Assembly (NCBI RefSeq): GCF_003205875.1
Contig: NZ_PUBZ01000044.1
Location: 1 to 64,000, forward strand
Source: Herpetosiphon llansteffanensis
GTDB taxonomy: Bacteria; Chloroflexota; Chloroflexia; Chloroflexales; Herpetosiphonaceae
Direction: 5' to 3'
DNA length: 64,000 nt
Part shown: in pieces, positions 16,964 through 25,770 of the stretch
How the letters are laid out: each line of letters starts with the position of its first letter
Position numbering within the stretch: position 1 is the stretch's first letter
Notes under the pieces: generated by a model
The model's input: the letters and a program-made list of their open reading frames with translations, nothing else
What the model was told of the DNA's origin: nothing
Databases searched by the model: none
Position numbers and translations under genes: made by a program

Positions 16964-18307
16964 TTATTCAGCGTTTAGGCCAGCGAGGGCTTGATTGACC
17001 CAAAATGGCAAGGCCCAAGCAAATTCTATGCGCGCAGTTGGCGCTAACGCATGCAGCAACGCTTGATAGGTTAAGGCTTGATGCAGCGCATACAACGGCT
17101 CAATCTGCTCAAACAACGCTTCTAGGCGCTCGATTGGCTCGTACTCCAGCCATTGGGTCAAATAGGCAGTGCGTAATTGATGCTTGATGCTTGGATCTGG
17201 CTCATGAAAAACATCTTGCAAATCGAAAAATGGGTGGCTCAACGCAGCCCCAGCCCAATCGAAAAAGCAATAACCATTACTCTGTTTGGCAACATTGCGC
17301 AGGTGCAAATCGCCATGACAGAGCGTCGTTGGAATAGTATAGGTTTGTAGCTGCTCGCAACGTTGCTGCAAACGCGCAATTTGAGCTACCAAGCGTGCAT
17401 GCAATTCAGTACCAAGCGCCGCGGCCACCAACGGATCAGCGGCAAAAGGGTCAATTGATGCGCTTAGCACAGCGAGATCACGCCGCACCCAACCAAGCGC
17501 CGCCAACTGCTCAATAAAGCCCAACGAGGCTTGTTGAATGCGGGCAAAGCTAGTCAAAACATCGGCACGAGTGGCAACACTAGCATTTGGAGCTAAATCC
17601 GGCCCCAAATCAGCCAGCAACAGATATTCTGGTGCATGCGGCGCTAAAATTGGGGTTGGCACATGCTTGGGCAAATAGCTGGCGAGAGTCGCTAATACCT
17701 GGCTTTCAGCAAGCATCAATCGAGTTTGCAACGCTGTTTTGCAATAAATCCAGCCTTGATCGCTGGCAATTCGCGCCACAAACGATAAATTTGAAGTTTT
17801 AACTTGCTCAATCGGGCCAGTTATGTGATAGCCAAGATCGGTTAATGTTTGGCGCAGCCAGATTGCCCAAACTTGATACCAGCCTAAGCATGCCCAAGCC
17901 ACTGGTTGCAACGGCAATTCCGGTGTAGCCAGCACAGCAAAAAATGCTTGGGCCGCAGCATAATGCTCAGGATTGATAAACAAGGCCGCATCCACATCGG
18001 CCACAGCCAACCAGCGACAATTGCGCGGCAAGGCTGATTGCTGTTCATGCACTTCGAGCACGCGCAGCGACTTAACCGTCTGGCTGGTTTGATCAATGTC
18101 TTGGCGCAGCAATTGGAGAATCGTGCTCACCACGCCATAGGTTTCGAGCACCAGTTGATTAATGGTCTGGAGCGGAACGAGCCAAAGCTGGGCGATGGGC
18201 AAGCGTGGAATGCGCCACCCTTGGGCTGATTGTTCAATTAATATCCGTTGCGTTTGAGCATCAAATACTATTACGTCAACTTGCGATTGCCATTGAGTTG
18301 CATCCAT
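16964..18307 (-). CDS. Aminoglycoside-phosphotransferase-like kinase with a degenerate Nudix-like N-terminus
   Basis: 447-aa two-part protein. Residues about 5-115 look like a Nudix fold (DVIVFDAQTQRILIEQ, WRIPRLP, RWLAVADVDAAL) but lack the REXXEE box, so hydrolase activity is unlikely. Residues 180-440 are an APH-type kinase with the catalytic loop LCHGDLHLRNVA and the metal motif FFDWAGAALSHPFFDL. APH-fold enzymes phosphorylate small molecules such as choline, sugars, amino acids or drugs; the substrate here is unknown. ATG 18307 has GGAG at 6 nt. It is divergent from the LuxR/MalT gene, 93 nt away. Confidence 0.78.
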   Translation of the reverse strand: MDATQWQSQVDVIVFDAQTQRILIEQSAQGWRIPRLPIAQLWLVPLQTINQLVLETYGVVSTILQLLRQDIDQTSQTVKSLRVLEVHEQQSALPRNCRWLAVADVDAALFINPEHYAAAQAFFAVLATPELPLQPVAWACLGWYQVWAIWLRQTLTDLGYHITGPIEQVKTSNLSFVARIASDQGWIYCKTALQTRLMLAESQVLATLASYLPKHVPTPILAPHAPEYLLLADLGPDLAPNASVATRADVLTSFARIQQASLGFIEQLAALGWVRRDLAVLSASIDPFAADPLVAAALGTELHARLVAQIARLQQRCEQLQTYTIPTTLCHGDLHLRNVAKQSNGYCFFDWAGAALSHPFFDLQDVFHEPDPSIKHQLRTAYLTQWLEYEPIERLEALFEQIEPLYALHQALTYQALLHALAPTARIEFAWALPFWVNQALAGLNAE

Positions 18308-18364
18308 CGCTGCTCCACTGCTAAGCCGTTCATCAACGCTAACACTCTGCTGGGTGTGGTTGGA

Positions 18365-18394
18365 TTGACGCGGCAAATCGGCCCACTCTATAAT
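18365..18394 (+). promoter_or_regulatory. Promoter giving a leaderless LuxR/MalT mRNA
   Basis: TTGACG (18365-18370), an 18-nt spacer and TATAAT (18389-18394). The ATG of the regulator begins 7 nt after the end of the -10 box, where transcription would start, and no ribosome-binding site precedes it. A leaderless message is therefore predicted. Confidence 0.6.
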
Positions 18395-18400
18395 TGAGCT

Positions 18401-21031
18401 ATGCCAATATCCATTCTAGCAACCAAGCTCCATCTGCCGCAACCACGCCCAAACGGGGTGGCCCGTCCGCATTTAATCGCGCGTTTAGAGGCTGCCCAGC
18501 ATTGTGGCTTGCAGTTAATTTCGGCTCCAGCTGGCTTTGGCAAAAGTAGTTTGCTCAGCGAATGGCAGGCCAGCACCCAGCAGCAGGTGGCATGGCTCGC
18601 ACTCGACGAAGGCGATAACGATCCCAGCCGATTTTTCAGCTATCTTGTTCATGCCATCCAAACGATTGTGCCCAGTATTGGCGGGGCAGCATTGAGCTTA
18701 ATTCAAGCCCAGCCACAGGCCATCGAACAAGCGCTGATTAGCTTGATCAATGAAATAAGTGGCCGCAGCGAAAGCATCAGCTTGGTGCTTGATGATTATC
18801 ATGTGATCGAAAACCATGCGCTTGACCAAGCACTGAGCTTTTTACTGGAACATCTACCAGCTGGGTTGCGTTTGCTCATCGCCACTCGTGAAGATCCGAA
18901 TTTGCCGTTGGCGCGGCTGCGTGCGCGTGGCCAACTCCACGAATTGCGCAGCGCCGACCTGCGATTTAGCCTCGCTGAAGCCCAACAATTTCTCAATAAT
19001 GCGATGCAGCTCGATCTGAGTGGAGCAGAAGTTGCGGCCTTAGAAGCGCGCACCGAAGGTTGGATTGCAGGCTTGCAATTGGCAGGGCTTTCGATGCAGC
19101 ACCAGCCTGATCGCCAAAGTTTTATTGCTTCGTTCACTGGCAGCCACCATTTTGTGATGGATTATTTGCTTGAAGAGGTGCTGCAACACCAACCGCCAGC
19201 AATTCAGCAATTTTTATTGCACAGCTCAATCCTCAATCGCATGTGTGGCTCGTTATGCGATGCGCTCCTGCCAAGCAACGAACAAACTGGCCAAAGCACG
19301 CTCGAATATCTTGAACAAGCCAATATGTTTATTGTGGCGCTTGATCACGAGCGCGGCTGGTATCGCTATCATCATTTGTTTGGCGAATTGTTGCGCCAAC
19401 GCTTGCAACGCAGTTTGGCGCAGCAAACAACAACCAGCCTCGAAGCGTTACACATTCGCGCCAGCACGTGGTTTGAGCACAATGAGTTAGAAATTGAAGC
19501 GTTTGAACATGCCGCCGCTGCCAACGCCATCGAACGCGCTGAACGCTTAATCGAAGGCAAACGCGTGCCGCTGCAATTTCAAGGCGCATTGCTGCCAATT
19601 ATGCATTGGCTGCAAGCCTTGCCGACCAGCGTGTTTAATCAATATCCCTCACTCTGGGTCACCGCAGCCTCGGTTTGGCTGGCAACAGGCCAAGTTAATG
19701 GCATTGAGCAACGCTTGCAAGCAGCAGAACAAGCCTTGACTAGGCATGAACAAAGCCCAAAATTCCAAGATTTAATCGGGCGAATCGCGGCAATTCGCGG
19801 CACGCTGGCGCTCAGCCAAAACGATGCAGGCCAAATTATCGCCCAATCTGAACGCGCTTTGGCCCACCTTGCGCTTGATAATCTCTCGTTTCGCACCTCG
19901 ACAGTTTGGAAATTGGGCTATGCCTATCAGTTACAAGGCCAACGCGGCGCGGCCAAACATGCCTACGAGCAAGCAATTAGCATCGGCCAGCGCTCAGGCA
20001 ATTTGGTCACGGTGCTCTTGGCTTCAATCGGTTTGGGCAATCTCCACGAAAGTGATAATCGGCTCAAACTTGCGACGACGACCTACCAGCAAGTGCTTAA
20101 CGCTTGCAGCAACCTTGGTTTGCCTGCGGCCAATTGTGGAGCCGAGCTTGGCCTCGCCCGCATATATTATCAAGCGAATCAGCTTGATTTAGCAGAGCAG
20201 TATTATCAACGGGCGTTGCAATCAGCCCAATTATTACAGCACACCGATCGCGAAGTCGCCTGTCAGGTAGTTAAAGCACGCTTGTTAATTGCCCAAGGCC
20301 AGTTTGAGCAAGCAAGTTTGCTGTTGGAGCAAGCGCAGATTGCGGCCCAACAGCATCGTCACACCACCCAGCATGCTAAAATTGCCGCCGAACAGATACG
20401 CATTCATTTGCTGCGCGGCCAAATCCAAGCAGCCCAACAGCTGGCCCAAAGCCACAACCTAGCAATTGGCCAAGCTCAAGTATTGTTGGCCCAGCAACAG
20501 CCAAGTGCCGCCTTAGCCGTGCTCAAGCCAGCACTCGAACAAGCCCAAGCAAACGGCTGGCACGACCAACAGTTGTGGTTGAGTTTAATTCAATGCTTAG
20601 GCTTAGCAGCGCTGGGCGAGCAGGGCCAAGCCTTGCAAATCCTCACAAAAATCTTGATTACTGCAGAAAGCGAGGGTTTTGTGCGCATTTTCCTTGATCA
20701 TGGCAGTGCAATGCAAACCCTGCTCGCCAGCATCAATCCTCAATCAGCCCAAGCAGCTTACCGCGATGCTTTGCTCGCACAATTTGCCAGCGAGCACCCC
20801 AAGCAACTGTATCCCGCCGCCCCAAGCTTGCTTGATCTGCTGAGCCAACGTGAGCGCGAAGTGCTGCACCTCATCGCCCAAGGCTATTCAAATCAGGCAA
20901 TCTGCCAACAACTCCACCTTGCCTTGGATACCGTCAAAGGCCACAATCGACGAATTTTTGAAAAACTTCAGGTTCAGCGGCGCACCGAGGCGGTAGCCCG
21001 CGCCCGCGAATTGGGCTTGCTCAGCCAATAA
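18401..21031 (+). CDS. MalT-like ATP-dependent LuxR-family regulator
   Basis: 876-aa STAND-type transcriptional regulator. The P-loop is APAGFGKSSLL (about 42-52) and the Walker B-like acidic strand is SLVLDDYH. A long alpha-helical TPR-like array spans about 330-790. The C-terminal GerE/LuxR DNA-binding helix-turn-helix is LSQREREVLHLIAQGYSNQA and following residues. Proteins of this design couple ATP and inducer binding to transcription activation. It has no upstream ribosome-binding site. The downstream 88-aa protein and two MDR dehydrogenases, in the same direction, are plausible targets. Confidence 0.93.
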   Translation: MPISILATKLHLPQPRPNGVARPHLIARLEAAQHCGLQLISAPAGFGKSSLLSEWQASTQQQVAWLALDEGDNDPSRFFSYLVHAIQTIVPSIGGAALSLIQAQPQAIEQALISLINEISGRSESISLVLDDYHVIENHALDQALSFLLEHLPAGLRLLIATREDPNLPLARLRARGQLHELRSADLRFSLAEAQQFLNNAMQLDLSGAEVAALEARTEGWIAGLQLAGLSMQHQPDRQSFIASFTGSHHFVMDYLLEEVLQHQPPAIQQFLLHSSILNRMCGSLCDALLPSNEQTGQSTLEYLEQANMFIVALDHERGWYRYHHLFGELLRQRLQRSLAQQTTTSLEALHIRASTWFEHNELEIEAFEHAAAANAIERAERLIEGKRVPLQFQGALLPIMHWLQALPTSVFNQYPSLWVTAASVWLATGQVNGIEQRLQAAEQALTRHEQSPKFQDLIGRIAAIRGTLALSQNDAGQIIAQSERALAHLALDNLSFRTSTVWKLGYAYQLQGQRGAAKHAYEQAISIGQRSGNLVTVLLASIGLGNLHESDNRLKLATTTYQQVLNACSNLGLPAANCGAELGLARIYYQANQLDLAEQYYQRALQSAQLLQHTDREVACQVVKARLLIAQGQFEQASLLLEQAQIAAQQHRHTTQHAKIAAEQIRIHLLRGQIQAAQQLAQSHNLAIGQAQVLLAQQQPSAALAVLKPALEQAQANGWHDQQLWLSLIQCLGLAALGEQGQALQILTKILITAESEGFVRIFLDHGSAMQTLLASINPQSAQAAYRDALLAQFASEHPKQLYPAAPSLLDLLSQREREVLHLIAQGYSNQAICQQLHLALDTVKGHNRRIFEKLQVQRRTEAVARARELGLLSQ

Positions 21032-21149
21032 TCCGCAACTCGCACACAACAACACTTTGGTGTCTAACCAAACTCAGCTCAATTGCCTATGCTAGCAGGT
21101 AGTTGAGCCGTTGACATTGGGCGCGGCGCTTGTTCCAGCAGAGGCAGTG

Positions 21150-21416
21150 ATGACCAACTACCAGCAACGAGCACCAGAAGCAATGATCTATCAAATTTGC
21201 CTGCGTGGCCAGCTTGATCAGACCTGGGCCGAATGGTTTGCAGGCTTGGAAATCGTTGCGCTGACCAATGGCGATACGCTTTTAGTTGGCCTGATTGCCG
21301 ATCAAGCAGCCTTGTATGGCCTGATCAAAAAAATTCGCGATTTGGGCATGCCCTTAATTTCGCTAATGCCGCTGAACTCAACAACGAGCAGCTTCAATCC
21401 ACATGAACAAGTATAA
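21150..21416 (+). CDS. Small protein of the MDR-dehydrogenase neighbourhood, unknown function
   Basis: 88-aa cytoplasmic protein. MIYQICLRGQLDQTWAEWFAG, followed by TLLVGLIADQAALYGLIKKIRDLGMPLISL, resembles a small family I remember beside zinc-independent MDR dehydrogenases in Chloroflexota and other bacteria; this is recall, not a search result. It has no cysteine pair or catalytic motif beyond the fold core. ATG 21150 follows GAGG; a longer frame from 21111 is possible. It lies 14 nt before the first MDR gene, so it probably shares its transcript. Confidence 0.7.
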   Translation: MTNYQQRAPEAMIYQICLRGQLDQTWAEWFAGLEIVALTNGDTLLVGLIADQAALYGLIKKIRDLGMPLISLMPLNSTTSSFNPHEQV

Positions 21417-21430
21417 CCTGGAGTTTTCCG

Positions 21431-22432
21431 ATGCAAGCTATTATTTATCGTGACTATGGCACAGCCGATGTGTTGCAACTCAGCGAGGTAGCTCGCCCAA
21501 CACCCGTCGACAATGAGGTGCTGATCAAGGTCTGTGTCAGTGCCTTAAACGCCGCCGATTGGCGTTTGATGCATGGCAAACCGCTGCTCATGCGGCTCAT
21601 GACTGGGCTGTTCAAGCCCAAAAAAGGCACGCCCGGCACTGATGTCGCCGGAATCGTTGAGGCGGTAGGACGCAACGTTAGCCAATTTAAAGTAGGTGAT
21701 GCCATTTTTGGCGATCTTGCTGGTTGCGGCGCTGGCGGCTTGGGTCAATATGTTTGTGCGCCCGAGCATGTTTTGGTGCTCAAGCCTGAGAATGTTGATT
21801 TTGAGCAAGCAGCAGCAGCACCGATGGCCGCCGTTACCGCGCTGCAAGGGTTGCGCCAAGGCCAGATCGCCGCTGGCCAAAACATCTTAATTTACGGCGC
21901 ATCTGGTGGTATTGGCACGTTTGCGGTCCAACTTGCCAAGCATTTTGGGGCAACAGTCACGGCAGTTGCCAGCGCAAGCAAGCATGATTTGTTGCGTGAA
22001 CTCGGTGCCGATAGCGTGCTGGATTACGCCAAACAAGATTTTGCCAGCAACGGCCAACGCTACGATTTAATTCTTGGGGTCAATGGCTATCGCTCAATCT
22101 TTGATTACAAACGCAGTTTAGCAGCCAAAGGCCGGTATGTGATGATTGGTGGCGAGATGCGCCAAATTTTCCAAGCCCTGATCGTAGGTAAATTGCTTTC
22201 GCTTGGCAGCCAACAACAGCTTAGTAATCTATTTGCCAAGCCAAACCAAACCGATCTGGCCAAAGTCGGCTCTTTGCTCGCCAATGGCGATATTAAAGCA
22301 GTCATCGATCGCCGCTACCCGCTCGCCGAAGCGCCAGCAGCCATGCGTTATCTCGAAGCAGGCCACGCCAAAGGCAAAATCTTGATCAATCTGCAAGCGT
22401 CAACTGAACAAAGCTTGGAGCAAACAGTATGA
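21431..22432 (+). CDS. NAD(P)-dependent MDR oxidoreductase (quinone-reductase/zinc-independent type)
   Basis: 333-aa medium-chain dehydrogenase/reductase. A GroES-like N-terminal domain carries GTDVAGIVEAVG. The Rossmann domain carries the cofactor motif IYGASGGIGTFAVQLAKHFGA (about 155-175). Zinc ligands typical of alcohol dehydrogenases are absent, so quinone or enone reduction with NADPH is more likely than alcohol oxidation. TGGAG lies 8 nt before the ATG. The stop overlaps the next MDR gene by ATGA, so the two paralogues are translationally coupled. Confidence 0.9.
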   Translation: MQAIIYRDYGTADVLQLSEVARPTPVDNEVLIKVCVSALNAADWRLMHGKPLLMRLMTGLFKPKKGTPGTDVAGIVEAVGRNVSQFKVGDAIFGDLAGCGAGGLGQYVCAPEHVLVLKPENVDFEQAAAAPMAAVTALQGLRQGQIAAGQNILIYGASGGIGTFAVQLAKHFGATVTAVASASKHDLLRELGADSVLDYAKQDFASNGQRYDLILGVNGYRSIFDYKRSLAAKGRYVMIGGEMRQIFQALIVGKLLSLGSQQQLSNLFAKPNQTDLAKVGSLLANGDIKAVIDRRYPLAEAPAAMRYLEAGHAKGKILINLQASTEQSLEQTV

Positions 22433-23391
22433 AAGCGATGCTATGTACTGGGTATGGTTCGCCTGACGTTTTGCAATTTGGTGAGGCCAGCAAACCAACG
22501 CCCAAGGCCAACGAGCTGCTCATTAAGGTTCAAGCAGCCAGCGTCACGCCCTCGGATTGCGCCTTTCGCAAAGGCGATCCCTTCGTCGTCAAGCTGATGT
22601 ATGGCCTGCGCAAACCAAAATTTGCCATTCTGGGGGTTGAATTCGCGGGCACGGTCGAGGCAATTGGCCCAGCAGTTCAACGCTTCAAGGTTGGCGACCA
22701 AGTTTTTGGCATGAGTCCCAAAACATTTGGCAGCTATGGCGAATATTTGTGCCTCGCCGAAGATCAGCCAATTGCCAAGCAACCAAGCAACGTCAGCGCC
22801 GCCGAGGCTGTGGCAATCTGCGATGGCTCAACCACAGCATTACTCTTTTTACGTGATGTTGCCAAATTGCAAGCAGGCCAACACATCTTGATCAATGGCG
22901 CTTCGGGAGCAGTCGGAATCTACGCCATTCAATTGGCCAAATATTATGGCGCGACAGTTACCGCCGTATGCAGCGCTGCCAATCGCGAGCTGGTTAAGCA
23001 ATACGGAGCCGACCATGTGATCGATTACACCAGCAGCGATTTTACCCAAAGCCAGCAACGCTACGCTGTGGTATTTGATGCAATTGGCAAAAGCACATAT
23101 GGTCATTGCAAACGCTTGCTTACAGCCAACGGCATCTATTTAATGACCGTGCCAACTCTGAGCATTGTGCTGAACATGGCTTGGACAAGCCTTGGCAAGG
23201 GCAAAAAAGCCAAATTTGCCGCCACAGGCCTGAATCAAAAGCCAGCCAACCTTAACTTTTTGGCCGAATTAATTACTGCTGGTACGCTCAAAGCGGTGAT
23301 TGATCGCCGCTATTGCTTGGCCGATTTAGCCGAAGCCCATCGTTATGTCGAAACAGGTCGCAAAAAAGGCAATGTGGTGATCGAAATTTAG
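22429..23391 (+). CDS. NAD(P)-dependent MDR oxidoreductase, paralogue of the previous gene
   Basis: 320-aa zinc-independent MDR protein. The GroES-like half has ILGVEFAGTVEAIG, and the cofactor-binding segment is LINGASGAVGIYAIQLAKYY (about 144-163). It resembles the upstream enzyme along its length, including the C-terminal GTLKAVIDRRY block, and they probably arose by tandem duplication. The ATG overlaps the previous stop (ATGA). The 3' end overlaps the 3' end of the convergent cyclase-fusion gene by 4 nt. Its distinct substrate is unknown. Confidence 0.9.
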   Translation: MKAMLCTGYGSPDVLQFGEASKPTPKANELLIKVQAASVTPSDCAFRKGDPFVVKLMYGLRKPKFAILGVEFAGTVEAIGPAVQRFKVGDQVFGMSPKTFGSYGEYLCLAEDQPIAKQPSNVSAAEAVAICDGSTTALLFLRDVAKLQAGQHILINGASGAVGIYAIQLAKYYGATVTAVCSAANRELVKQYGADHVIDYTSSDFTQSQQRYAVVFDAIGKSTYGHCKRLLTANGIYLMTVPTLSIVLNMAWTSLGKGKKAKFAATGLNQKPANLNFLAELITAGTLKAVIDRRYCLADLAEAHRYVETGRKKGNVVIEI

Positions 23392-25073
23392 CTATTCAAG
23401 GTCAATGGCACCAGCACGAGGCTTTTGGCGCTCTCAATCGAGTAGATCTCCAAGGGCTGCACGCGGCCACGGATCGGAATTTCGCTCAACATCAAATCCT
23501 GCAAATCCAAGCTGCTATGCTGCATCACGGCCCGCGAAACGACCAATTGGGTTTGCAAGGTTTTGGTGGCTTCTTCCAAACGGGCGGCAATATTCACCGC
23601 ATCGCCAATTGCGGTCAGATGTTTAGCCCGTTTATAGCCCAAATCGCCCACAATCACATGGCCGCAATGAATGCCAATGCCCATGCGCAACGGCTCGCTC
23701 ACATCGTGTTGCAAGCGCTGATTGAGCACATCGAGCTGATGCGCCATCGCTTGAGCCGCCGCAAGTGCATTATGACAAGCTTGCTCTAAAGTGCTTTCCA
23801 AGCCAAACAAGGCCATAATCCCATCGCCAATAAATTTATCGAGATAGCCGCCATTGGCCTCGATCACTTGGCCCATCGATTGAAAATATTGGTTGAGGAT
23901 AAAAACCGTATCATAGGGCAATTTGCCCTCGGAGAGCGTCGTAAAGCCACGCAAATCAGCAAACATAATCACAATTTGCTTATCAGCGCCATGGCTAATC
24001 ATGGTTGGCGTGCCAGGTTGGGTACGATCGTGGTGATGCAACAATGGCCGAACGACACAAGCGCCAGTAGGAATCGTTTGGCATGCTAAGCGAATATCGC
24101 CGCCAGCCCCAAAGCGCTTGAGCAGGCGTTGCTCGGTTTCGTTCGGCGGATTTAACGCTTTAGCCCCTTCGATAATTTCGATTCGGCAGGTGGAACAGCG
24201 CCCACGCCCGCCACAACTATGGGCATGCGGAATGCCATTAGCAAGGCTGGCTTCAAGCAAGCTCGTACCAGGTGCAATTGTTACCGTCGCAATGCCCTTA
24301 TATTCCACCGAAATCAGATAATGCTTGCGCCGCAAACGCAGCACTACCGCTCGCCCACCGCCAAAGCCAACCAGCAATGCAAGATAACCAACTCCAAAGC
24401 TCGCCATAAAATTACTGGCAGCAGTCGCCACGTCAACATTGTTTGGGTTGGTAAATTCCATTGCGCGGAAAATCCATGCGGGGTCTTGTTTAAGCTGGTT
24501 TACCTCGCGATGAGCGACAATAATGCCAACCATGGCAAGCAAGGGAAGCATAATTTGGGCAATTAGCAAGGGCTGTTTAATGCGCCGAAACCACGGTTTA
24601 TGCCATAAATAGCTCATCAAACCGAGGTTGCCATGCAACCAAACCACCACCAGCATCAAATACAGATCAAGCGCGATTGCAGGTTGGCCAAGCAGCACAT
24701 AGCTATAGGTGTCGCGCACGCCATACGCCATCGTGGCATAACGAGTCACATAAATATGCGAGGTAATCAGCAAGGGCATGATTAAGCCCAAGCACAATTG
24801 CAGCCATTCGTTCCAATGCAAGCGCCGCCAATTGGTGATGGTCAGTAACTTATAGCTTACCAACAGCACATGCACCAGCAAACTTGCAGGCACAACCCAA
24901 AAAATCGCTGGATGTCGCCAAAACCCCAGAAAAAAGCGGCGCGCCGATTCCAAGGCTTCGAGGCCAAAGATTCCCCAAACATGGTTCAGCAGGTGGGTGG
25001 TAACATAGAGCAACAGCGCCAAACCAGCATGCAGCCGCAGGCGCGGAATCAGAGCTTGAAACGTGCGAGCCAT
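23388..25073 (-). CDS. Membrane cytochrome-like/2Fe-2S ferredoxin/class III adenylate cyclase fusion
   Basis: 561-aa three-domain protein. Residues 1-245 form five or six membrane helices with histidines placed as in SdhC/ferric-reductase-like cytochrome b (THLLNH near 22-26, VHVLL, TSHIY, WLHGN). Residues about 255-340 are a plant-type 2Fe-2S ferredoxin with CGGRGRCSTC and a fourth cysteine in LACQT. Residues about 365-540 are a class III nucleotide cyclase. FADLRGFT and DKFIGDGIMALFG supply the metal aspartates, and GDAVNIAARLE supplies the Asn/Arg pair. The Lys in LDKFIGD points to ATP. A redox-sensing cAMP synthase is inferred. GGAGA precedes the ATG. Heme binding is not proven. Confidence 0.85.
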   Translation of the reverse strand: MARTFQALIPRLRLHAGLALLLYVTTHLLNHVWGIFGLEALESARRFFLGFWRHPAIFWVVPASLLVHVLLVSYKLLTITNWRRLHWNEWLQLCLGLIMPLLITSHIYVTRYATMAYGVRDTYSYVLLGQPAIALDLYLMLVVVWLHGNLGLMSYLWHKPWFRRIKQPLLIAQIMLPLLAMVGIIVAHREVNQLKQDPAWIFRAMEFTNPNNVDVATAASNFMASFGVGYLALLVGFGGGRAVVLRLRRKHYLISVEYKGIATVTIAPGTSLLEASLANGIPHAHSCGGRGRCSTCRIEIIEGAKALNPPNETEQRLLKRFGAGGDIRLACQTIPTGACVVRPLLHHHDRTQPGTPTMISHGADKQIVIMFADLRGFTTLSEGKLPYDTVFILNQYFQSMGQVIEANGGYLDKFIGDGIMALFGLESTLEQACHNALAAAQAMAHQLDVLNQRLQHDVSEPLRMGIGIHCGHVIVGDLGYKRAKHLTAIGDAVNIAARLEEATKTLQTQLVVSRAVMQHSSLDLQDLMLSEIPIRGRVQPLEIYSIESAKSLVLVPLTLNS

Positions 25074-25302
25074 GCAGCGAATCTCCGTAAAGCTACGAGT
25101 AGCCTGAGTATACCACCTATCTTGGTCGCTAGCTTAGTTCGCCCAAGCCCCATTTGTCCTATCCAAATGCTTAGCCTATAGGTTGTTAGCACTCACCCAT
25201 AGGCTCAATGCCAGCAATGAGCGAACTATCAGCTACGCACCATTGTCGTAGGTATGTGCAATCAGCTATTGTTGCTCTAGAAGATTTAGGTAAGGAGCGT
25301 GT

Positions 25303-25770
25303 ATGCAGCATATTCCACGCCATATCGTGACGGTTGCAGGCTGTGTGTTTAATCAGGCTGGCGAAATTTTATTGTTGCAAAGCCCACGCGGTGGCTGGGA
25401 GTTTCCGGGCGGGCAGGTTGAGGTTGGTGAGAGTTTGTCTCAAGCGCTCGCGCGTGAGATTTTTGAAGAAACGGGAGTTTATGCCACCCTTGAACGCTTG
25501 GTTGGCGTATCATCAAATTTGGCCTTGGGCAGCGTTAATCTTGATTTTCGCTGTGCGTATCAGGCTGGTCAATTAACCACCAGCGCAGAGAGTTTAGCAG
25601 TCGAATGGGTTGAACCAAGCCAAGCGCTTAACTTGGTTCAACGCCCATCAATTCGTGCCCGTTTGCTGACCATGCTCAATCCAAGCCAATCAGTCACCTA
25701 TCGCGCCTACAGTGTAAGTTCGCGCGACCTTGAAGCTGTGTATGAGTTACATGCTGAGTATGCTTATTAA
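25303..25770 (+). CDS. Nudix hydrolase
   Basis: 155-aa cytoplasmic hydrolase of nucleoside diphosphates linked to another moiety. The complete Nudix box GX5EX7REUXEEXGU is present as GQVEVGESLSQALAREIFEE followed by TGV (about 44-66). The box glutamates that bind the catalytic metal are intact. AAGGAG lies 6 nt before the ATG. Its stop overlaps the end of the convergent lipoprotein gene by 4 nt. Substrate specificity (for example 8-oxo-dGTP or ADP-ribose) cannot be read from the sequence. Confidence 0.9.
   Translation: MQHIPRHIVTVAGCVFNQAGEILLLQSPRGGWEFPGGQVEVGESLSQALAREIFEETGVYATLERLVGVSSNLALGSVNLDFRCAYQAGQLTTSAESLAVEWVEPSQALNLVQRPSIRARLLTMLNPSQSVTYRAYSVSSRDLEAVYELHAEYAY

Noticed and set aside
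21431-23391. Zinc-dependent alcohol dehydrogenases
   Set aside because: Both proteins lack the usual catalytic and structural zinc cysteines, so they are zinc-independent MDR enzymes.
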